Below are positions 7,027 to 17,704 of a stretch of DNA of 64,000 nt, in pieces. The translations under genes were made by a program, and so were the position numbers. The notes beneath the pieces were generated by a model. It did no database searches. It saw only the letters and a list, made by a program, of their open reading frames with translations, and was not told the origin of the DNA. The DNA comes from Deinococcus sp. AB2017081 (lineage in GTDB: Bacteria > Deinococcota > Deinococci > Deinococcales > Deinococcaceae): contig NZ_CP140098.1 of assembly GCF_034440735.1 (NCBI RefSeq), positions 2,411,501-2,475,500 of the forward strand, written 5' to 3'. Every line of letters begins with the position of its first letter. Position 1 is the stretch's first letter.

Positions 7027-7864
7027 GTTCATATACCTCGATGAGGGTCGAGTGTTTTCCTACCTCGCCCAAATTGAGGGCGGGCTCCGACTCCTGAGAC
7101 ACGAAGTCGAAGGAGCTTTGGATGTAGCCAGCGAGGAGACCGGTGGTGACGGCGAGGGCGGTTCATTCAATGCTGAAGGTGGGGTCTCTCCGACTGCAGC
7201 GGCAATCGCTGGCGTACTTGGAGGCGTTGCGGGATTTCCCGTTGGCCTTCTTGCAGGGTTGAGTGGAAAGGCGCAATACAACACCACCTGGGAAAGTAGC
7301 TCGCCAATTGTTCGAACTACCAATTCCGACACAGTGTCACGAGCGGATCTTACGATTTTACATCATGCGGCCTTTGACTTAGTCATTGAACACATGAAGG
7401 GTAAAATCAAAACCGCTCGCGGAGCATTGACTCTTCTCCCGGTGTCCGCCCTCGGAGGCGCTGTGGCTTCTCTGCAAGGCTTAGAAATTGAGGCGCTGTC
7501 GAATCCCTCAGCAGTGGCAGGTGTAGCTGCGATCGCCGCCATGAGCGGCTTTGGAGTACAAACCTTCGTATTTTTGGAGAGTCCAAACAACTTGCACGCC
7601 ATGGTAGAGGATAAGCACTTCACCATGCCTCCATCCCTCTTTGCAAGTACATACGGTTCATGCACTTCAATACCATTCTCCGTTGCTTACATTGAGGCAC
7701 AAGATACAAGGAAGGCCCGAGTCCACGTACCGAAACAATTCGCTACACCCGCAGCAAAAAGGCAATTCTCCGACTTGGTGGATATATTTGGCACCCTGAC
7801 TAACAGCTTAGGAATGGGTGATGGCACTCGAATCTTTCCGCTTGCCATATATCGTGACCTTTAG
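6938..7864 (+). CDS. Glycine-rich membrane-type protein (DUF6414-like)
   Basis: 308 residues if started at the GTG at 6938, which has AGGAAAGG just upstream. An ATG at 6869 in the same frame is the alternative. The conserved core begins R-E-F-I-Y-L-D-E-G-R-V-F-S-Y-L-A-Q-I near residues 29-46, resembling the DUF6414 family. Two long hydrophobic Gly/Ala-rich stretches (about 85-110 and 164-212) could enter a membrane. The coding sequence is visibly richer in A and T than its neighbours, a sign of transfer. It follows the XRE-ImmA pair and may be a regulated effector, perhaps anti-phage, but that is only a hypothesis. Confidence 0.5.
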   Translation: MKKPAASKSATSGSGKTPASAENLSSTVREFIYLDEGRVFSYLAQIEGGLRLLRHEVEGALDVASEETGGDGEGGSFNAEGGVSPTAAAIAGVLGGVAGFPVGLLAGLSGKAQYNTTWESSSPIVRTTNSDTVSRADLTILHHAAFDLVIEHMKGKIKTARGALTLLPVSALGGAVASLQGLEIEALSNPSAVAGVAAIAAMSGFGVQTFVFLESPNNLHAMVEDKHFTMPPSLFASTYGSCTSIPFSVAYIEAQDTRKARVHVPKQFATPAAKRQFSDLVDIFGTLTNSLGMGDGTRIFPLAIYRDL

Positions 7865-8013
7865 GGTGTATTACATGAGGTGGCGGCTTGTGAAAACCAC
7901 CTAAAATCAATTGATATGATCCTGGGCAAGCCCCAAATGTACAAGCCCCCATCCGGAGATGGGGACCTGTCGGCACCCACTATACCAGATCCCATAGATC
8001 CACCGGAGCAGCC
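7865..8013. other. Intergenic region before the integrase with hairpin and short direct repeats
   Basis: A perfect inverted repeat, CCCCATC-CGGA-GATGGGG, lies at 7947-7964, and CAAGCCCC occurs twice (7927-7934 and 7943-7950). There is no T-run, so a classical terminator is not indicated. Since attachment sites and arm-type integrase sites often lie beside int, this is a candidate. The matching site at the other end of the element is outside the window, so the core cannot be identified. Confidence 0.35.
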
Positions 8014-9192
8014 ATGACCCCCCGCCCCGCCAAGCCCCGCAAACCTGGTCAGGGCAACATCCGCGAACTCCCCTCCGGATCCATTCGCTGGGAGGTCATG
8101 ATCGAGGGCCGGCGCTTCAGCGGCGTGACCAAGACGCGGAAAGAGGCCCAGAACGCCGTCACCCTCAAGATGGCCGACGCCCTGCGCGGCGGGGTCGTCG
8201 ATCCCAGCGCCGAGACGCTCGGCGAGTACCTGTCCCGCTGGCTCACCAGCCGCGCCAGCACCCGCGCCGTGCGCACGACCGCCATCCAGCGCGGCCACCT
8301 GAAGCGCTACATCAGCCCCCAGCTCGGCACGAAGCGGCTCCAGAAGCTCACCCCCAGCGACCTGCGCCGGCTCTTCGACCACCTGAACGAGGAAGGCTTG
8401 GGCGCGAGCTCCCAGCGCCAGGTGCACCAGTTCCTCGTCAGCGCCCTGGGCGACGCCCACCGCCTGGAACTCGTCACCCGCAACGTGGCCCAGCTGGTGC
8501 GCCCCACGCCGGCCCGGGGCCGGGAGGCCCGCGAGCTCCCCGCCTTCACTGCCGAGGAGGCCGCGAAGTTCGTCGAGGTGGCCCGGCACGATCCGGCGGG
8601 CCGCTGGTTCATCTTCGCCCTCTCGACCGGCATGCGGCGCGGCGAGGTGTGCGGGCTGCGCTGGGCGGACGTGAGCCTCACCGACGCGACCGCCCAGGTC
8701 ACCGAGGTCATCGCGCAGAGTGAGGGCGAGACCTACGTCACGACGCCCAAGACCCAGGGCTCCCGGCGTACCGTGCACCTCTCCCCCAGTGCGGTGCAGC
8801 TCCTCCGCGAGCAGCGGGCGTACCAGGAGCTCTGCCGCGACGCGCTGAGCGGCCCGGTGCGGGGCCACAAGACAGGGTACGTGCGCCAGCGTCCGTGGCA
8901 GGACTCCGGACGGGTGTTCACCAACACCTTCGGCGCGACGGTCGATCCGCACAACCTGCGGCGCACCATGCAGCGCCTGTGCGCGCAGGCAGGCGTGCGG
9001 TACGTGAGCATCCACGGTCTGCGGCACACCTACGCCTCCCTGAGCCTGATGCGGGGTGTGCCGGTGGAGGTGGTGAGCAAGCAGCTCGGGCATGCCAGCG
9101 TGGGCTTCACCATGAACCAGTACCGGAGTGTCTACAAGTCCGAGCGGACGGCGTGGGCGCTGGGAATCGACGAACTGACGCGGGTGGGCTGA
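8014..9192 (+). CDS. int: Tyrosine recombinase / phage integrase
   Basis: 392 residues, starting at an ATG with CCGGAG upstream. The N-terminus (about 10-50) is an AP2-like arm-binding domain (I-R-E-L-P-S-G-S-I-R-W-E-V), then a SAM-like core-binding domain (about 65-165), then the catalytic domain. Visible active-site residues are R208 (T-G-M-R-R-G-E), H334 and R337 (H-G-L-R-H-T), H360 (L-G-H-A-S) and nucleophile Y370 (M-N-Q-Y-R-S-V). All are present, so the enzyme is probably active. It lies at the right edge of the phage-like block, 9 bases from the 3' end of a histidine kinase gene, and is expected to integrate and, with an Xis, excise the element. Confidence 0.93.
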   Translation: MTPRPAKPRKPGQGNIRELPSGSIRWEVMIEGRRFSGVTKTRKEAQNAVTLKMADALRGGVVDPSAETLGEYLSRWLTSRASTRAVRTTAIQRGHLKRYISPQLGTKRLQKLTPSDLRRLFDHLNEEGLGASSQRQVHQFLVSALGDAHRLELVTRNVAQLVRPTPARGREARELPAFTAEEAAKFVEVARHDPAGRWFIFALSTGMRRGEVCGLRWADVSLTDATAQVTEVIAQSEGETYVTTPKTQGSRRTVHLSPSAVQLLREQRAYQELCRDALSGPVRGHKTGYVRQRPWQDSGRVFTNTFGATVDPHNLRRTMQRLCAQAGVRYVSIHGLRHTYASLSLMRGVPVEVVSKQLGHASVGFTMNQYRSVYKSERTAWALGIDELTRVG

Positions 9193-9201
9193 GGGGGCGG
9201 G

Positions 9202-11076
9202 TCACCCGAGGCGCGGCAGGCTGAACCCGAACGTGGTGCCCTCCCCCGGTCGGCTGTGGGCCCACACGCGCCCCCCGTGCCGCACGACGATCTGCTGGAC
9301 GTTCGCGAGGCCCACGCCGGTGCCTTCGAACTCCGAGGATCGGTGAAGCCGCTGGAAGAGCCCGAACAGCCGGCTCGCCTGATCCGGTGGGAAGCCCACG
9401 CCGTTGTCGTGTACTTCCACGAGCCATTCGCCCTCGGCGGCCCGCGCGGTCACCCGGATCACCGCCGGCTGCTGACCCCGCGAGTACTTCACCGCGTTCG
9501 ACAGCAGGTTCGCCATGACCTGCTGGAGCAGCGTCGCGTCCCCCAGCACGGTCGGCAACGGCTCCACGTGCCACTCCACCCCCAGGCCGTCCATGTCTGG
9601 CGCGAGCTCCCCCCGCGCGGCCGTCACCACGGCCCCGAGGTCGACCGGATGGCGTTTGACGGGCTCCTGTGAGGTGCGGGCAAACTCGAGCAAGGCGTCG
9701 GTCATGACTCCCATGTGTGTTGCCGCCTGCTCGATGACGTTCACCGCCCTCTCGACCTTCGCCGTATCCCCTTGCGCGAGCGCGCGGCGCAGGATCGCCG
9801 TGTACCCCGCCACATGCCGGATCGGCGCCCGAAGGTCATGGGACACCGAGGCGGTGAAGGCGTCGAGCGCCGCGTTCGATTCGGTGAGCTGCGCCGTGCG
9901 GGCCACGATCCGGTGCTCGAGCGTGGCGGTCAACTGGGCCTGTTCCAGCTGCGCGGCCCGGCGGCCGTCCCACAGGTCCTGCAGGGCGGACGACAGGTGA
10001 TCGACTTCCGCGTACTGCCGCACCCTCGGGAGCCCGGGCGCGTCGCCCCCGTGCGCCAGGCGCTGGGCCGCCACCGTCAGCACGCCGAGCGGCCGGCTGA
10101 CCGCGCGGGCCGCCAGGTAGGCCACCAGCGCCGAGACCGCCACACCTATGACGCCCCACAGCTCAATCTGCCGCCGCAGGGCGAGCGATTGCGTCTGAAC
10201 GACCGCCGCGTTCTGCCGAACCACCACCCGCCAGCTCAACCCCGGGTAGATCGTCCGGGCGCCAGTCACGGCGTACCCGGCGACGTACGGTTGGCCGTCC
10301 CAGGTGGCCGCCACCGTGCCCTGCGCTCCCGGTGACGCGCGCCGCACCGCCGTCACCCCCGGCAGGGCGGAGCCCAGCAGGGGGGCCGGGCCGTGGATCA
10401 CCTCGCCCTGCCGGTTGAGGATCAAGACCTCCACCGCTGGAGCGTTCCCCGTCAGGGCGAGGGCGTCGCGCTCTACGCTCTGCGCCCACCCCCAGCTCAA
10501 GTGCCCCCCCAGCACGCCCACCACCCGGCCGGCTGGATCGAGGATGGGGGCACTGATGTCGATGAACCGAAGGGGTTCCCCATTGGCCGGCTTCGGTAAC
10601 ACGGCGGCCAGCAGGAGCGCTGGATGCACGTCCTCGACGATCGGCCCGCGGCGGCCACGGAGGAACCATGGCCGCCGTGCGACGCTGACGCCCTCCAGCA
10701 GGCCTCCGGTCGCCGCGCGCACGTGTCCTGCCGCGTCGGTGACGCCAATCCACGCGAATTCGGGACTGGCCCCGCGCAGGTGCTCGAGCACGCGGCGCTG
10801 TTGCGCCGGGGTGCCGGAGTGCATCTCGATGAGCGACCGGGTCAGCAGGACGTCCTGATAGCGTTCCTCCATGGTGCGGTCGAGCGCTCGTGCAGCGACG
10901 ACCGCGGCCTGGGTCAGGACGTGCCGTTGCTGGGCCTCGAGCCGGGCGGTCTCGGCGGGGACGATGACGGCGATCAGGAGCAGGGCACCGAGGGCGGCCA
11001 GCGCCGCGAAGGCCATCGCCAGCCGGTGGGCCAGGGACGGGACGGTGGTGCGCGGGTGACCAGCGGGTCGCGGCAT
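9202..11076 (-). CDS. Membrane sensor histidine kinase with extracellular Cache-type domain
   Basis: 624 residues. There is an N-terminal membrane helix (about 15-40), a large extracytoplasmic region (about 40-300, with Y-Q-D-V-L-L, I-D-I-S-A-P-I and G-V-L-G-G-H-L patterns typical of dCache sensors), a second helix (about 308-328), a HAMP-like linker and coiled coil, then HisKA with phosphoacceptor H413 in S-H-D-L-R-A-P and a HATPase with N box (N-L-L-S-N-A-V-K-Y-S), D-N-G-V-G-F and G-T-G-V-G-L-A. The kinase core resembles phytochrome-type kinases. No response regulator is adjacent, so it is an orphan kinase. A GGAG ribosome site precedes the ATG. Its 3' end abuts the integrase, but the gene is intact. 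Confidence 0.88.
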   Translation of the reverse strand: MPRPAGHPRTTVPSLAHRLAMAFAALAALGALLLIAVIVPAETARLEAQQRHVLTQAAVVAARALDRTMEERYQDVLLTRSLIEMHSGTPAQQRRVLEHLRGASPEFAWIGVTDAAGHVRAATGGLLEGVSVARRPWFLRGRRGPIVEDVHPALLLAAVLPKPANGEPLRFIDISAPILDPAGRVVGVLGGHLSWGWAQSVERDALALTGNAPAVEVLILNRQGEVIHGPAPLLGSALPGVTAVRRASPGAQGTVAATWDGQPYVAGYAVTGARTIYPGLSWRVVVRQNAAVVQTQSLALRRQIELWGVIGVAVSALVAYLAARAVSRPLGVLTVAAQRLAHGGDAPGLPRVRQYAEVDHLSSALQDLWDGRRAAQLEQAQLTATLEHRIVARTAQLTESNAALDAFTASVSHDLRAPIRHVAGYTAILRRALAQGDTAKVERAVNVIEQAATHMGVMTDALLEFARTSQEPVKRHPVDLGAVVTAARGELAPDMDGLGVEWHVEPLPTVLGDATLLQQVMANLLSNAVKYSRGQQPAVIRVTARAAEGEWLVEVHDNGVGFPPDQASRLFGLFQRLHRSSEFEGTGVGLANVQQIVVRHGGRVWAHSRPGEGTTFGFSLPRLG

Positions 11077-11189
11077 GTCTCTCCAGGGTACTGGGCTGGT
11101 GGCCGGCGTCCGTCAGGAAATGTCACATCCGGGTGGGGGCATTCCGCACGGCCTCCGCACGGCGAACCGGTGAGCCCTTTTACGAATTG

Positions 11190-11215
11190 AAAAACCCGCT
11201 CCAGGCGGGGTTTTC
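11190..11215 (-). terminator. Terminator downstream of tRNA-Val
   Basis: On the minus strand a CCCCGCC-TGGA-GCGGG hairpin flanked by an A-run before and a T-run after lies just past the tRNA 3' end. It is a good intrinsic terminator for the tRNA transcript. Confidence 0.75.
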
Positions 11216-11217
11216 TG

Positions 11218-11292
<75 letters not shown>

Positions 11293-11369
11293 ACGCGGCC
11301 TGACATGCTAGTGGCTGCGGGGCCGTCATGCAAGCAGGGACACGGTGGTTCACTCGGCAGCGCCGGGGA

Positions 11370-12779
11370 TCACACGTCCGGAAGCGTGACCCCCCCGAGT
11401 TCGTCACTCAGCTGGGCACCCAGCGTCAACAGGGGGTGGTCACGGCCGGCCGGACCGACCAGCAGGACACCGGCGGGCGCGCCGTCCTGTGGCCGGGTGG
11501 GCAGGGCCAGGCTGGGATACCCGGCCTTGGCCGCCAGCGGGCAGCCATGGATCCCAGGGAACAGCACCACGTGAACGCCCGAGGCGAACAGCGGATCAAG
11601 GCCCCGGTCACGGCTGAGATCCAGGTCTCGGGCCCGAGAGCGGTGATGGTGCGCCTCGCTCGCATCGCCACGGGTGCCCTGGGCCGCGTGCAGGAGGGTC
11701 TGCCCGTACCGCAGGGCCGTGTCTGCAGCAGCGTCATTGCCGTCGATCACGGCCTGGAGGCTGCGGGGGCCGTCGGTCACGCCCCCCAGGTAGCCATTCA
11801 GGTCACGCTGGAACTCATAGACGAGGACATCAAGCATCCACCCGGCCGCGCCGAGTTCGGTGCGCGTGGGAAACGTCACGTCCTGCACCGTGGCTCCGGC
11901 CGCCTCCAGCGCGGCCACCGCCGCGTCCAGAGCCGTCTGATCGGCCGGAGACACGTGCGGTTCGTCGCGGATTACACCGACGACCGTGCCCGCCAGGGTG
12001 CCGGGCAGCGTGCCCGGAGTCGGCGCGGCCTGCGTGGCTGGATCGCGGTCGTCCAGCCCCTGGATCACGCCCAGGAGCAGGGCGGCGTCGCGGACGCTGC
12101 GGGTGATCGGGCCAGCCGTGTCCTGGGATGCGCTGATGGGAACTATTCCGGTGCGCGGCACCAGTCCCATGCTCGGCTTGAGCCCGACCACGCCGTTCTG
12201 GTGCGCGGGACTGACGATACTGCCGCTGGTCTCGGTGCCGATCGCGGCGGCGCACAGCCGGGCCGCCACTCCCACGCCGCTGCCGCTGCTGCTGCCACCG
12301 GTGTCCAGCCCGGCCCGCCACGGGTTCACGGTCTGCCCGCCGTGTGAGGAATACCCGTTGGCCATGCCGACCGTCATGAAATTGGCCCATTCGGTCAGGT
12401 TGGCCTTGCCCAGGATCACCGCACCGGCCGCCCGCAGCCGCGCAACCACCGGCGCGTCGTGCTGGGGGACATGCCGCGCCATCAGCACGCTGCCGGCCGT
12501 GGTGGGCAGCCCGGCCACATCGATGTTGTCCTTGATCAGCATCGGAACGCCGTGCAGGGGGCCGCGCTGCTCCGCCGGCAGGCGGTCGAGGTCGGCAGCG
12601 TCGGCCGCCGCCTGCGGGTTCACGGTGATGACAGCATGCAGGGACGGGTTGAGGCGCTCGATACGCCGCAGGTACACCTCGGTCGCGGTGGCCGCCGTGA
12701 AGTCGCCACGCTGGAGAGCCGCCGCGAGATCCGTCGCGTCGAGAGCCAGCACCACACCGGATTCGGGAGCAGAAGTCAC
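11370..12779 (-). CDS. Amidase (amidase-signature family)
   Basis: 469 residues. The Ser-cisSer-Lys triad is visible: Lys in P-M-L-I-K-D-N-I-D (about 83), the first Ser in I-G-T-E-T-S-G-S-I and the nucleophile Ser region after G-G-S-S-S-G-S-G. The closest general type is the Glu-tRNA amidotransferase subunit A-like amidases acting on small amides; no gatB or gatC lies nearby, so it is not the tRNA enzyme by context. The GTG start at 12779 follows a TACAGT box by 6 bases, so a leaderless mRNA is likely. A second, shorter amidase-signature gene lies at 23465. Confidence 0.85.
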   Translation of the reverse strand: MTSAPESGVVLALDATDLAAALQRGDFTAATATEVYLRRIERLNPSLHAVITVNPQAAADAADLDRLPAEQRGPLHGVPMLIKDNIDVAGLPTTAGSVLMARHVPQHDAPVVARLRAAGAVILGKANLTEWANFMTVGMANGYSSHGGQTVNPWRAGLDTGGSSSGSGVGVAARLCAAAIGTETSGSIVSPAHQNGVVGLKPSMGLVPRTGIVPISASQDTAGPITRSVRDAALLLGVIQGLDDRDPATQAAPTPGTLPGTLAGTVVGVIRDEPHVSPADQTALDAAVAALEAAGATVQDVTFPTRTELGAAGWMLDVLVYEFQRDLNGYLGGVTDGPRSLQAVIDGNDAAADTALRYGQTLLHAAQGTRGDASEAHHHRSRARDLDLSRDRGLDPLFASGVHVVLFPGIHGCPLAAKAGYPSLALPTRPQDGAPAGVLLVGPAGRDHPLLTLGAQLSDELGGVTLPDV

Positions 12780-12840
12780 CCCGGCACTGTAGATCAGCGC
12801 CGGGGGCGGGGGTGGGCCGGTGTCCCGGTGGCCGGATCGC

Positions 12841-14466
<1,626 letters not shown>

Positions 14467-14566
14467 CCCGCCAGGGTAAGCGCCGGTGGTGCCCGGCGCA
14501 GGCAGATGGCTAGGGAGACGCCAGAACCCCACCCCACCACGTGAAGGCTTGCACAGTGAGGAGGAC

Positions 14567-14602
14567 TGGACAATTTTTTTAGGCAAGCCTAATATTCACG
14601 CA
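14567..14602 (+). promoter_or_regulatory. mntH promoter (leaderless)
   Basis: TGGACA (14567-14572) and TAATAT (14590-14595) are spaced by 17 bases. The expected start of transcription, 6-7 bases after the -10, coincides with the mntH ATG at 14602, giving a leaderless mRNA. Confidence 0.7.
14579..14592. promoter_or_regulatory. Palindromic DtxR/MntR-type operator
   Basis: TTAGGCAAGCCTAA is a palindrome with 6-base arms around a 2-base centre, and it overlaps the -10 box of mntH. The half-site resembles operators of DtxR/MntR-family metalloregulators. Position and gene context suggest Mn-dependent repression of the transporter; Deinococcus also has Fur-family Mur, so the identity of the regulator is inferred. 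Confidence 0.65.
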
Positions 14603-15897
14603 TGTCGGTCAGCCTCCCTTCTTCCAGCAGCCTCGACGAACGGATGTCGAACCATGCCTCGGACGTGCTGCACGGCCGCAGCCGTCGCCGTGGCCCCGCC
14701 CGCCTCCTGCCCTTTCTCGGGCCGGCCGTCATCGCCTCGATCGCGTACATGGATCCCGGCAACTTCGCCACCAACATCCAGGGCGGGGCCCAGTTCGGCT
14801 ACTCGCTCCTGTGGGTGATCCTGGCAGCGAACCTGATGGCCATGCTGATCCAGAACCTCAGCGCCAAGGTCGGGATCGCCACCGGGCGCAACCTGCCCGA
14901 GCTGATCCGTGACCGCTGGCCGCGCCCCCTGACGCGCTTCTACTGGGTGCAGGCCGAACTCGTGGCCATGGCGACCGACCTGGCCGAGTTCCTGGGTGCG
15001 GCCATCGCGATCACGCTCCTGACCGGCCTGCCCCTGTTCTGGGGCGCGGTGATCACGGCGGTCATCACCTTCTGGCTGCTCACCCTGCAACGGCGCGGCT
15101 TCCGGCCCCTGGAGATCGCCATCGGGGCATTCGTGCTGATCATCGGCGGCGCGTATCTGGTGCAGTTCATCGTGGCGCATCCGTCACTGAGTGCACTCGG
15201 GCGCGGCTTCGTACCCACCTTCCAGGGAGTGGACGCCGTGTACCTCGCGGTGGGCATCATCGGGGCCACGGTCATGCCCCACGTGATCTACCTGCATTCG
15301 GCGCTGACCCAGGGCCGGGTCGCCACGGCGGACGACACGCAGAAGCTGCGCCTGAGCCGTCTGAACCGGGTGGACGTGATGCTGTCGATGGGTCTGGCGG
15401 GGCTGATCAACATGAGCATGCTGGCGGTCGCCGCCGCCACGTTCTTCGGCAAGGGCATCGAGGACGCCGGCAACCTGGAGACCGCGTACCAGACGCTGAC
15501 CCCGCTGCTGGGGCCGGTGGCGGCCATCGCGTTCGCCATCGCCCTGCTGGCCAGCGGCATCAGTTCCAGCGCGGTCGGTACCATGGCCGGGCAGGTCATC
15601 ATGCAGGGCTTCGTGGGCTTCAGCATTCCGCTGTGGCTGCGCCGCACCATCACCATGCTGCCGGCGTTCATCGTGATCCTGCTGGGCCTGGATCCGACCT
15701 CCACGCTGGTGCTGTCGCAGGTGATCCTGAGTTTCGGGGTGCCCTTCGCCCTGGTACCGCTGCTGATGTTCACCGCCCGGCGCGACGTGATGGGCGTGCT
15801 GGTCAGCCGCCCGTGGGTGACGGTGCTCGGCTGGATCTTCGCCGGACTGATCATCGCCCTGAACGGCTACCTGCTGTGGGGCACGCTGATCGGCTGA
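14602..15897 (+). CDS. mntH: Nramp-family Mn2+ transporter
   Basis: 431 residues with about 11 membrane helices. It imports Mn2+ (and other divalent metals) with protons. The signature D-P-G-N-F-A-T-N is in the first helix (about 51-58) and the M-P-H motif (V-M-P-H-V-I-Y) in helix 6; both contribute to the metal site. It closely resembles the structurally known Deinococcus Nramp (DraNramp). A high Mn/Fe ratio protects Deinococcus proteins from oxidation, so the gene suits this host. It is regulated by the palindrome overlapping its promoter and translated from a leaderless start. It stands alone, ending at a bidirectional terminator. Confidence 0.93.
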   Translation: MSVSLPSSSSLDERMSNHASDVLHGRSRRRGPARLLPFLGPAVIASIAYMDPGNFATNIQGGAQFGYSLLWVILAANLMAMLIQNLSAKVGIATGRNLPELIRDRWPRPLTRFYWVQAELVAMATDLAEFLGAAIAITLLTGLPLFWGAVITAVITFWLLTLQRRGFRPLEIAIGAFVLIIGGAYLVQFIVAHPSLSALGRGFVPTFQGVDAVYLAVGIIGATVMPHVIYLHSALTQGRVATADDTQKLRLSRLNRVDVMLSMGLAGLINMSMLAVAAATFFGKGIEDAGNLETAYQTLTPLLGPVAAIAFAIALLASGISSSAVGTMAGQVIMQGFVGFSIPLWLRRTITMLPAFIVILLGLDPTSTLVLSQVILSFGVPFALVPLLMFTARRDVMGVLVSRPWVTVLGWIFAGLIIALNGYLLWGTLIG

Positions 15898-15927
15898 CCG
15901 CAGTGTCCACCCCACCGTCTCGATGGC

Positions 15928-15955
15928 GGAGGCCGGATCGTGGGATCCGGCCTCC
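15928..15955. terminator. Bidirectional terminator between mntH and the DoxX gene
   Basis: A perfect 12-bp stem (GGAGGCCGGATC with its complement) and a GTGG loop sit between two convergent genes. There is little T-run, as is common for terminators in this G+C-rich genome. Confidence 0.75.
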
Positions 15956-15960
15956 TTCAG

Positions 15961-16530
15961 TCATGTCTGGGACGGTTCACGCGGTGACGTGTCCGGCGCA
16001 CCGTCGCTGACCTGCACCCCCAGGCGCGGCAGCACCCAGCGGTCGAGGCCCAGCCACCCGGCCACGCGCCACCCCAGCACCAGCCACGTCGCCAGGATGA
16101 ACAGCAGCGGATTGGTCGAGAGGGTGCCCGCCAGCAGGTAGTTCGCGTTCATCAGGCCGCCCATGAAAGCCGCGATGCCCGTGAACAGCCCCAGGATCAG
16201 CGCCACGCCGACCGCGACCTCGCCGAAAGCCACAAGGTAGGAAAACACGGGGGCATTGGGCAGGGCCACGTTCTCGATGAACCACGCATACCACCCGCTG
16301 ACCTGCGGGGTCTCGCCACTGGCCTTGCCCAGGGCTCCGCGCAGGAACCCCGTGACCGCCTGACCGGCGTTCGCACCCACCCACGCCGGATCACCGACCT
16401 TGTGCCAGCCTGACTGGAGCCACGCCCAGCCCACATACAGCCGAAGCGCGAGCCACAGCAGCGACAGTCGGGTATCGGCAAAGAGCAGGCGCGACAGGGC
16501 AGTCTCGTGAACGACGGTAGTGGATGCCAT
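15961..16530 (-). CDS. DoxX-family membrane protein
   Basis: 189 residues from an ATG at 16530 with GGAGG 6-7 bases upstream. Four membrane helices are apparent (about 20-40, 85-105, 108-128, 140-160). The pattern L-A-L-R-L-Y-V-G-W-A-W-L-Q-S-G-W-H-K and G-E-V-A-V-G-V-A-L-I-L-G-L-F fits the DoxX/TQO-small-subunit family. In other bacteria these are linked to thiosulfate oxidation or to oxidative-stress complexes with SodA, but no partner is near. The exact role is unknown. Confidence 0.75.
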   Translation of the reverse strand: MASTTVVHETALSRLLFADTRLSLLWLALRLYVGWAWLQSGWHKVGDPAWVGANAGQAVTGFLRGALGKASGETPQVSGWYAWFIENVALPNAPVFSYLVAFGEVAVGVALILGLFTGIAAFMGGLMNANYLLAGTLSTNPLLFILATWLVLGWRVAGWLGLDRWVLPRLGVQVSDGAPDTSPREPSQT

Positions 16531-16622
16531 GCAGAACCTCCGGGGATGTGCCGCACGTGGCGGCGACATCGCATGGTCACCCCGGCGAATGACGTGGGCA
16601 TGACCCCTGGCCCAAGCCGTCC

Positions 16623-17255
16623 TTAGCTGTCGGCCTCTAGGCTGACATCCAGGCGCAGCGCTTCCTGAAGCTGCCGCCGGTATTCGCTACTCGCGATCTC
16701 GTAGACGCCCAGCATGGCAAGGTGCGGATTTTGAATCTGCGCGTCCAAGAGCGTGAAGCCCTGAGTGTGCAGGTGCGCGGCCAGCAGGATCAGCGCGGCC
16801 TTGCTGCCGTTGGTGACGCGATGGAATTTACTCTCGGCGATGAACGCGCCGCCCAGCGCGATGCCCAGCACCCCCCCGGCGAGCTCGCCGTCCCGCCACG
16901 CCTCGAAGGAGTGCACCAGACCCGTGCCGTGCAGGTGCCGGTACAGGTCGGCCAGTTCCGGGCTGATCCACTCGCCGTCGCGTGGGGGGCTGCCGGGCAG
17001 GTGACCCCGGCATCCGGCCAGCACCTCCTCGAAGGATGTGTCGATGCGCGGCTCGAAGTGCTTCAGCTCGCGCGCCAGCCGGCGCGATATGTGCAGGCCG
17101 CCTTCACGGGTCAGCGGCACGACGGCTCGGCGATCGACCGAATACCACTGCACCCCGTCGCCGTTGTCCATCAGAAATGCCCCCCGGGCGTACCCACGGG
17201 CGACCTCCCGGGTGGTGGTGTCCGGGTGGGACAGGAAGTGCCGGGCGGTGGGCAC
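16623..17255 (-). CDS. aat: Leucyl/phenylalanyl-tRNA--protein transferase
   Basis: 210 residues. Transfers Leu or Phe from tRNA to N-terminal Arg/Lys of proteins, marking them for ClpS/ClpAP-type N-degron turnover. The diagnostic block G-G-V-L-G-I-A-L-G-G-A-F-I-A-E-S-K-F followed by L-L-D-A-Q-I-Q-N-P-H-L is present, and the G-A-F-L-M-D-N-G segment near the N-terminus corresponds to the substrate-binding entry. The GTG start at 17255 is 3 bases after the stop of the hotdog thioesterase gene, so they form an operon. The length is slightly short for the family. Confidence 0.88.
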   Translation of the reverse strand: MPTARHFLSHPDTTTREVARGYARGAFLMDNGDGVQWYSVDRRAVVPLTREGGLHISRRLARELKHFEPRIDTSFEEVLAGCRGHLPGSPPRDGEWISPELADLYRHLHGTGLVHSFEAWRDGELAGGVLGIALGGAFIAESKFHRVTNGSKAALILLAAHLHTQGFTLLDAQIQNPHLAMLGVYEIASSEYRRQLQEALRLDVSLEADS

Positions 17256-17258
17256 GGC

Positions 17259-17672
17259 CTAACGCGGGTGCAGCACGGCCTGGGTGCAGCGGAACAGCGC
17301 CATGACCTTGCCGGCCGGGTCGCGCACCTCGGCATCCCAGACCTGGGTACTGCGCCCGGCATGGACGGCGCGGGCCTCGCAGGTGATGGTGCCGCTGCGG
17401 GCAGTACCCAGATGGTTGCTCTTGAGCTCGATGGTCGTGAAGCCCGCTCCCTCCGGCAGGAGCAGCCGGGTGCCGTAGCCGCACGCGGTGTCGGCCAGTG
17501 CGACCACACTGGCCGCGTGCAGGAAGCCGTTCGGGGCCAGGAGCTCGTCCCGCACGGCCAGTGCGGCGCGGATCAGTCCACGCTCCACATGCGTGAACTC
17601 GATCCCGATCAGGCCGGGCAGGCGGCCCTCGCCCAGGGCGTTCAGTGCAGCGGTGGTGGGCAGGTCGGACAT
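17259..17672 (-). CDS. PaaI-type hotdog thioesterase
   Basis: 137 residues. N-G-F-L-H-A-A-S-V-V-A-L-A-D-T-A-C-G-Y-G corresponds to the hotdog active-site region (H-G/A and D of the PaaI/4HBT group), and the F-T-T-I-E-L-K-S-N-H-L-G strand follows. It hydrolyses acyl-CoA thioesters; the substrate is unknown. It is the first gene of a two-gene unit with aat. Confidence 0.8.
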   Translation of the reverse strand: MSDLPTTAALNALGEGRLPGLIGIEFTHVERGLIRAALAVRDELLAPNGFLHAASVVALADTACGYGTRLLLPEGAGFTTIELKSNHLGTARSGTITCEARAVHAGRSTQVWDAEVRDPAGKVMALFRCTQAVLHPR

Positions 17673-17704
17673 GGTCGCAGGCTAGTGCATCGGTCCGTGC
17701 AGGA

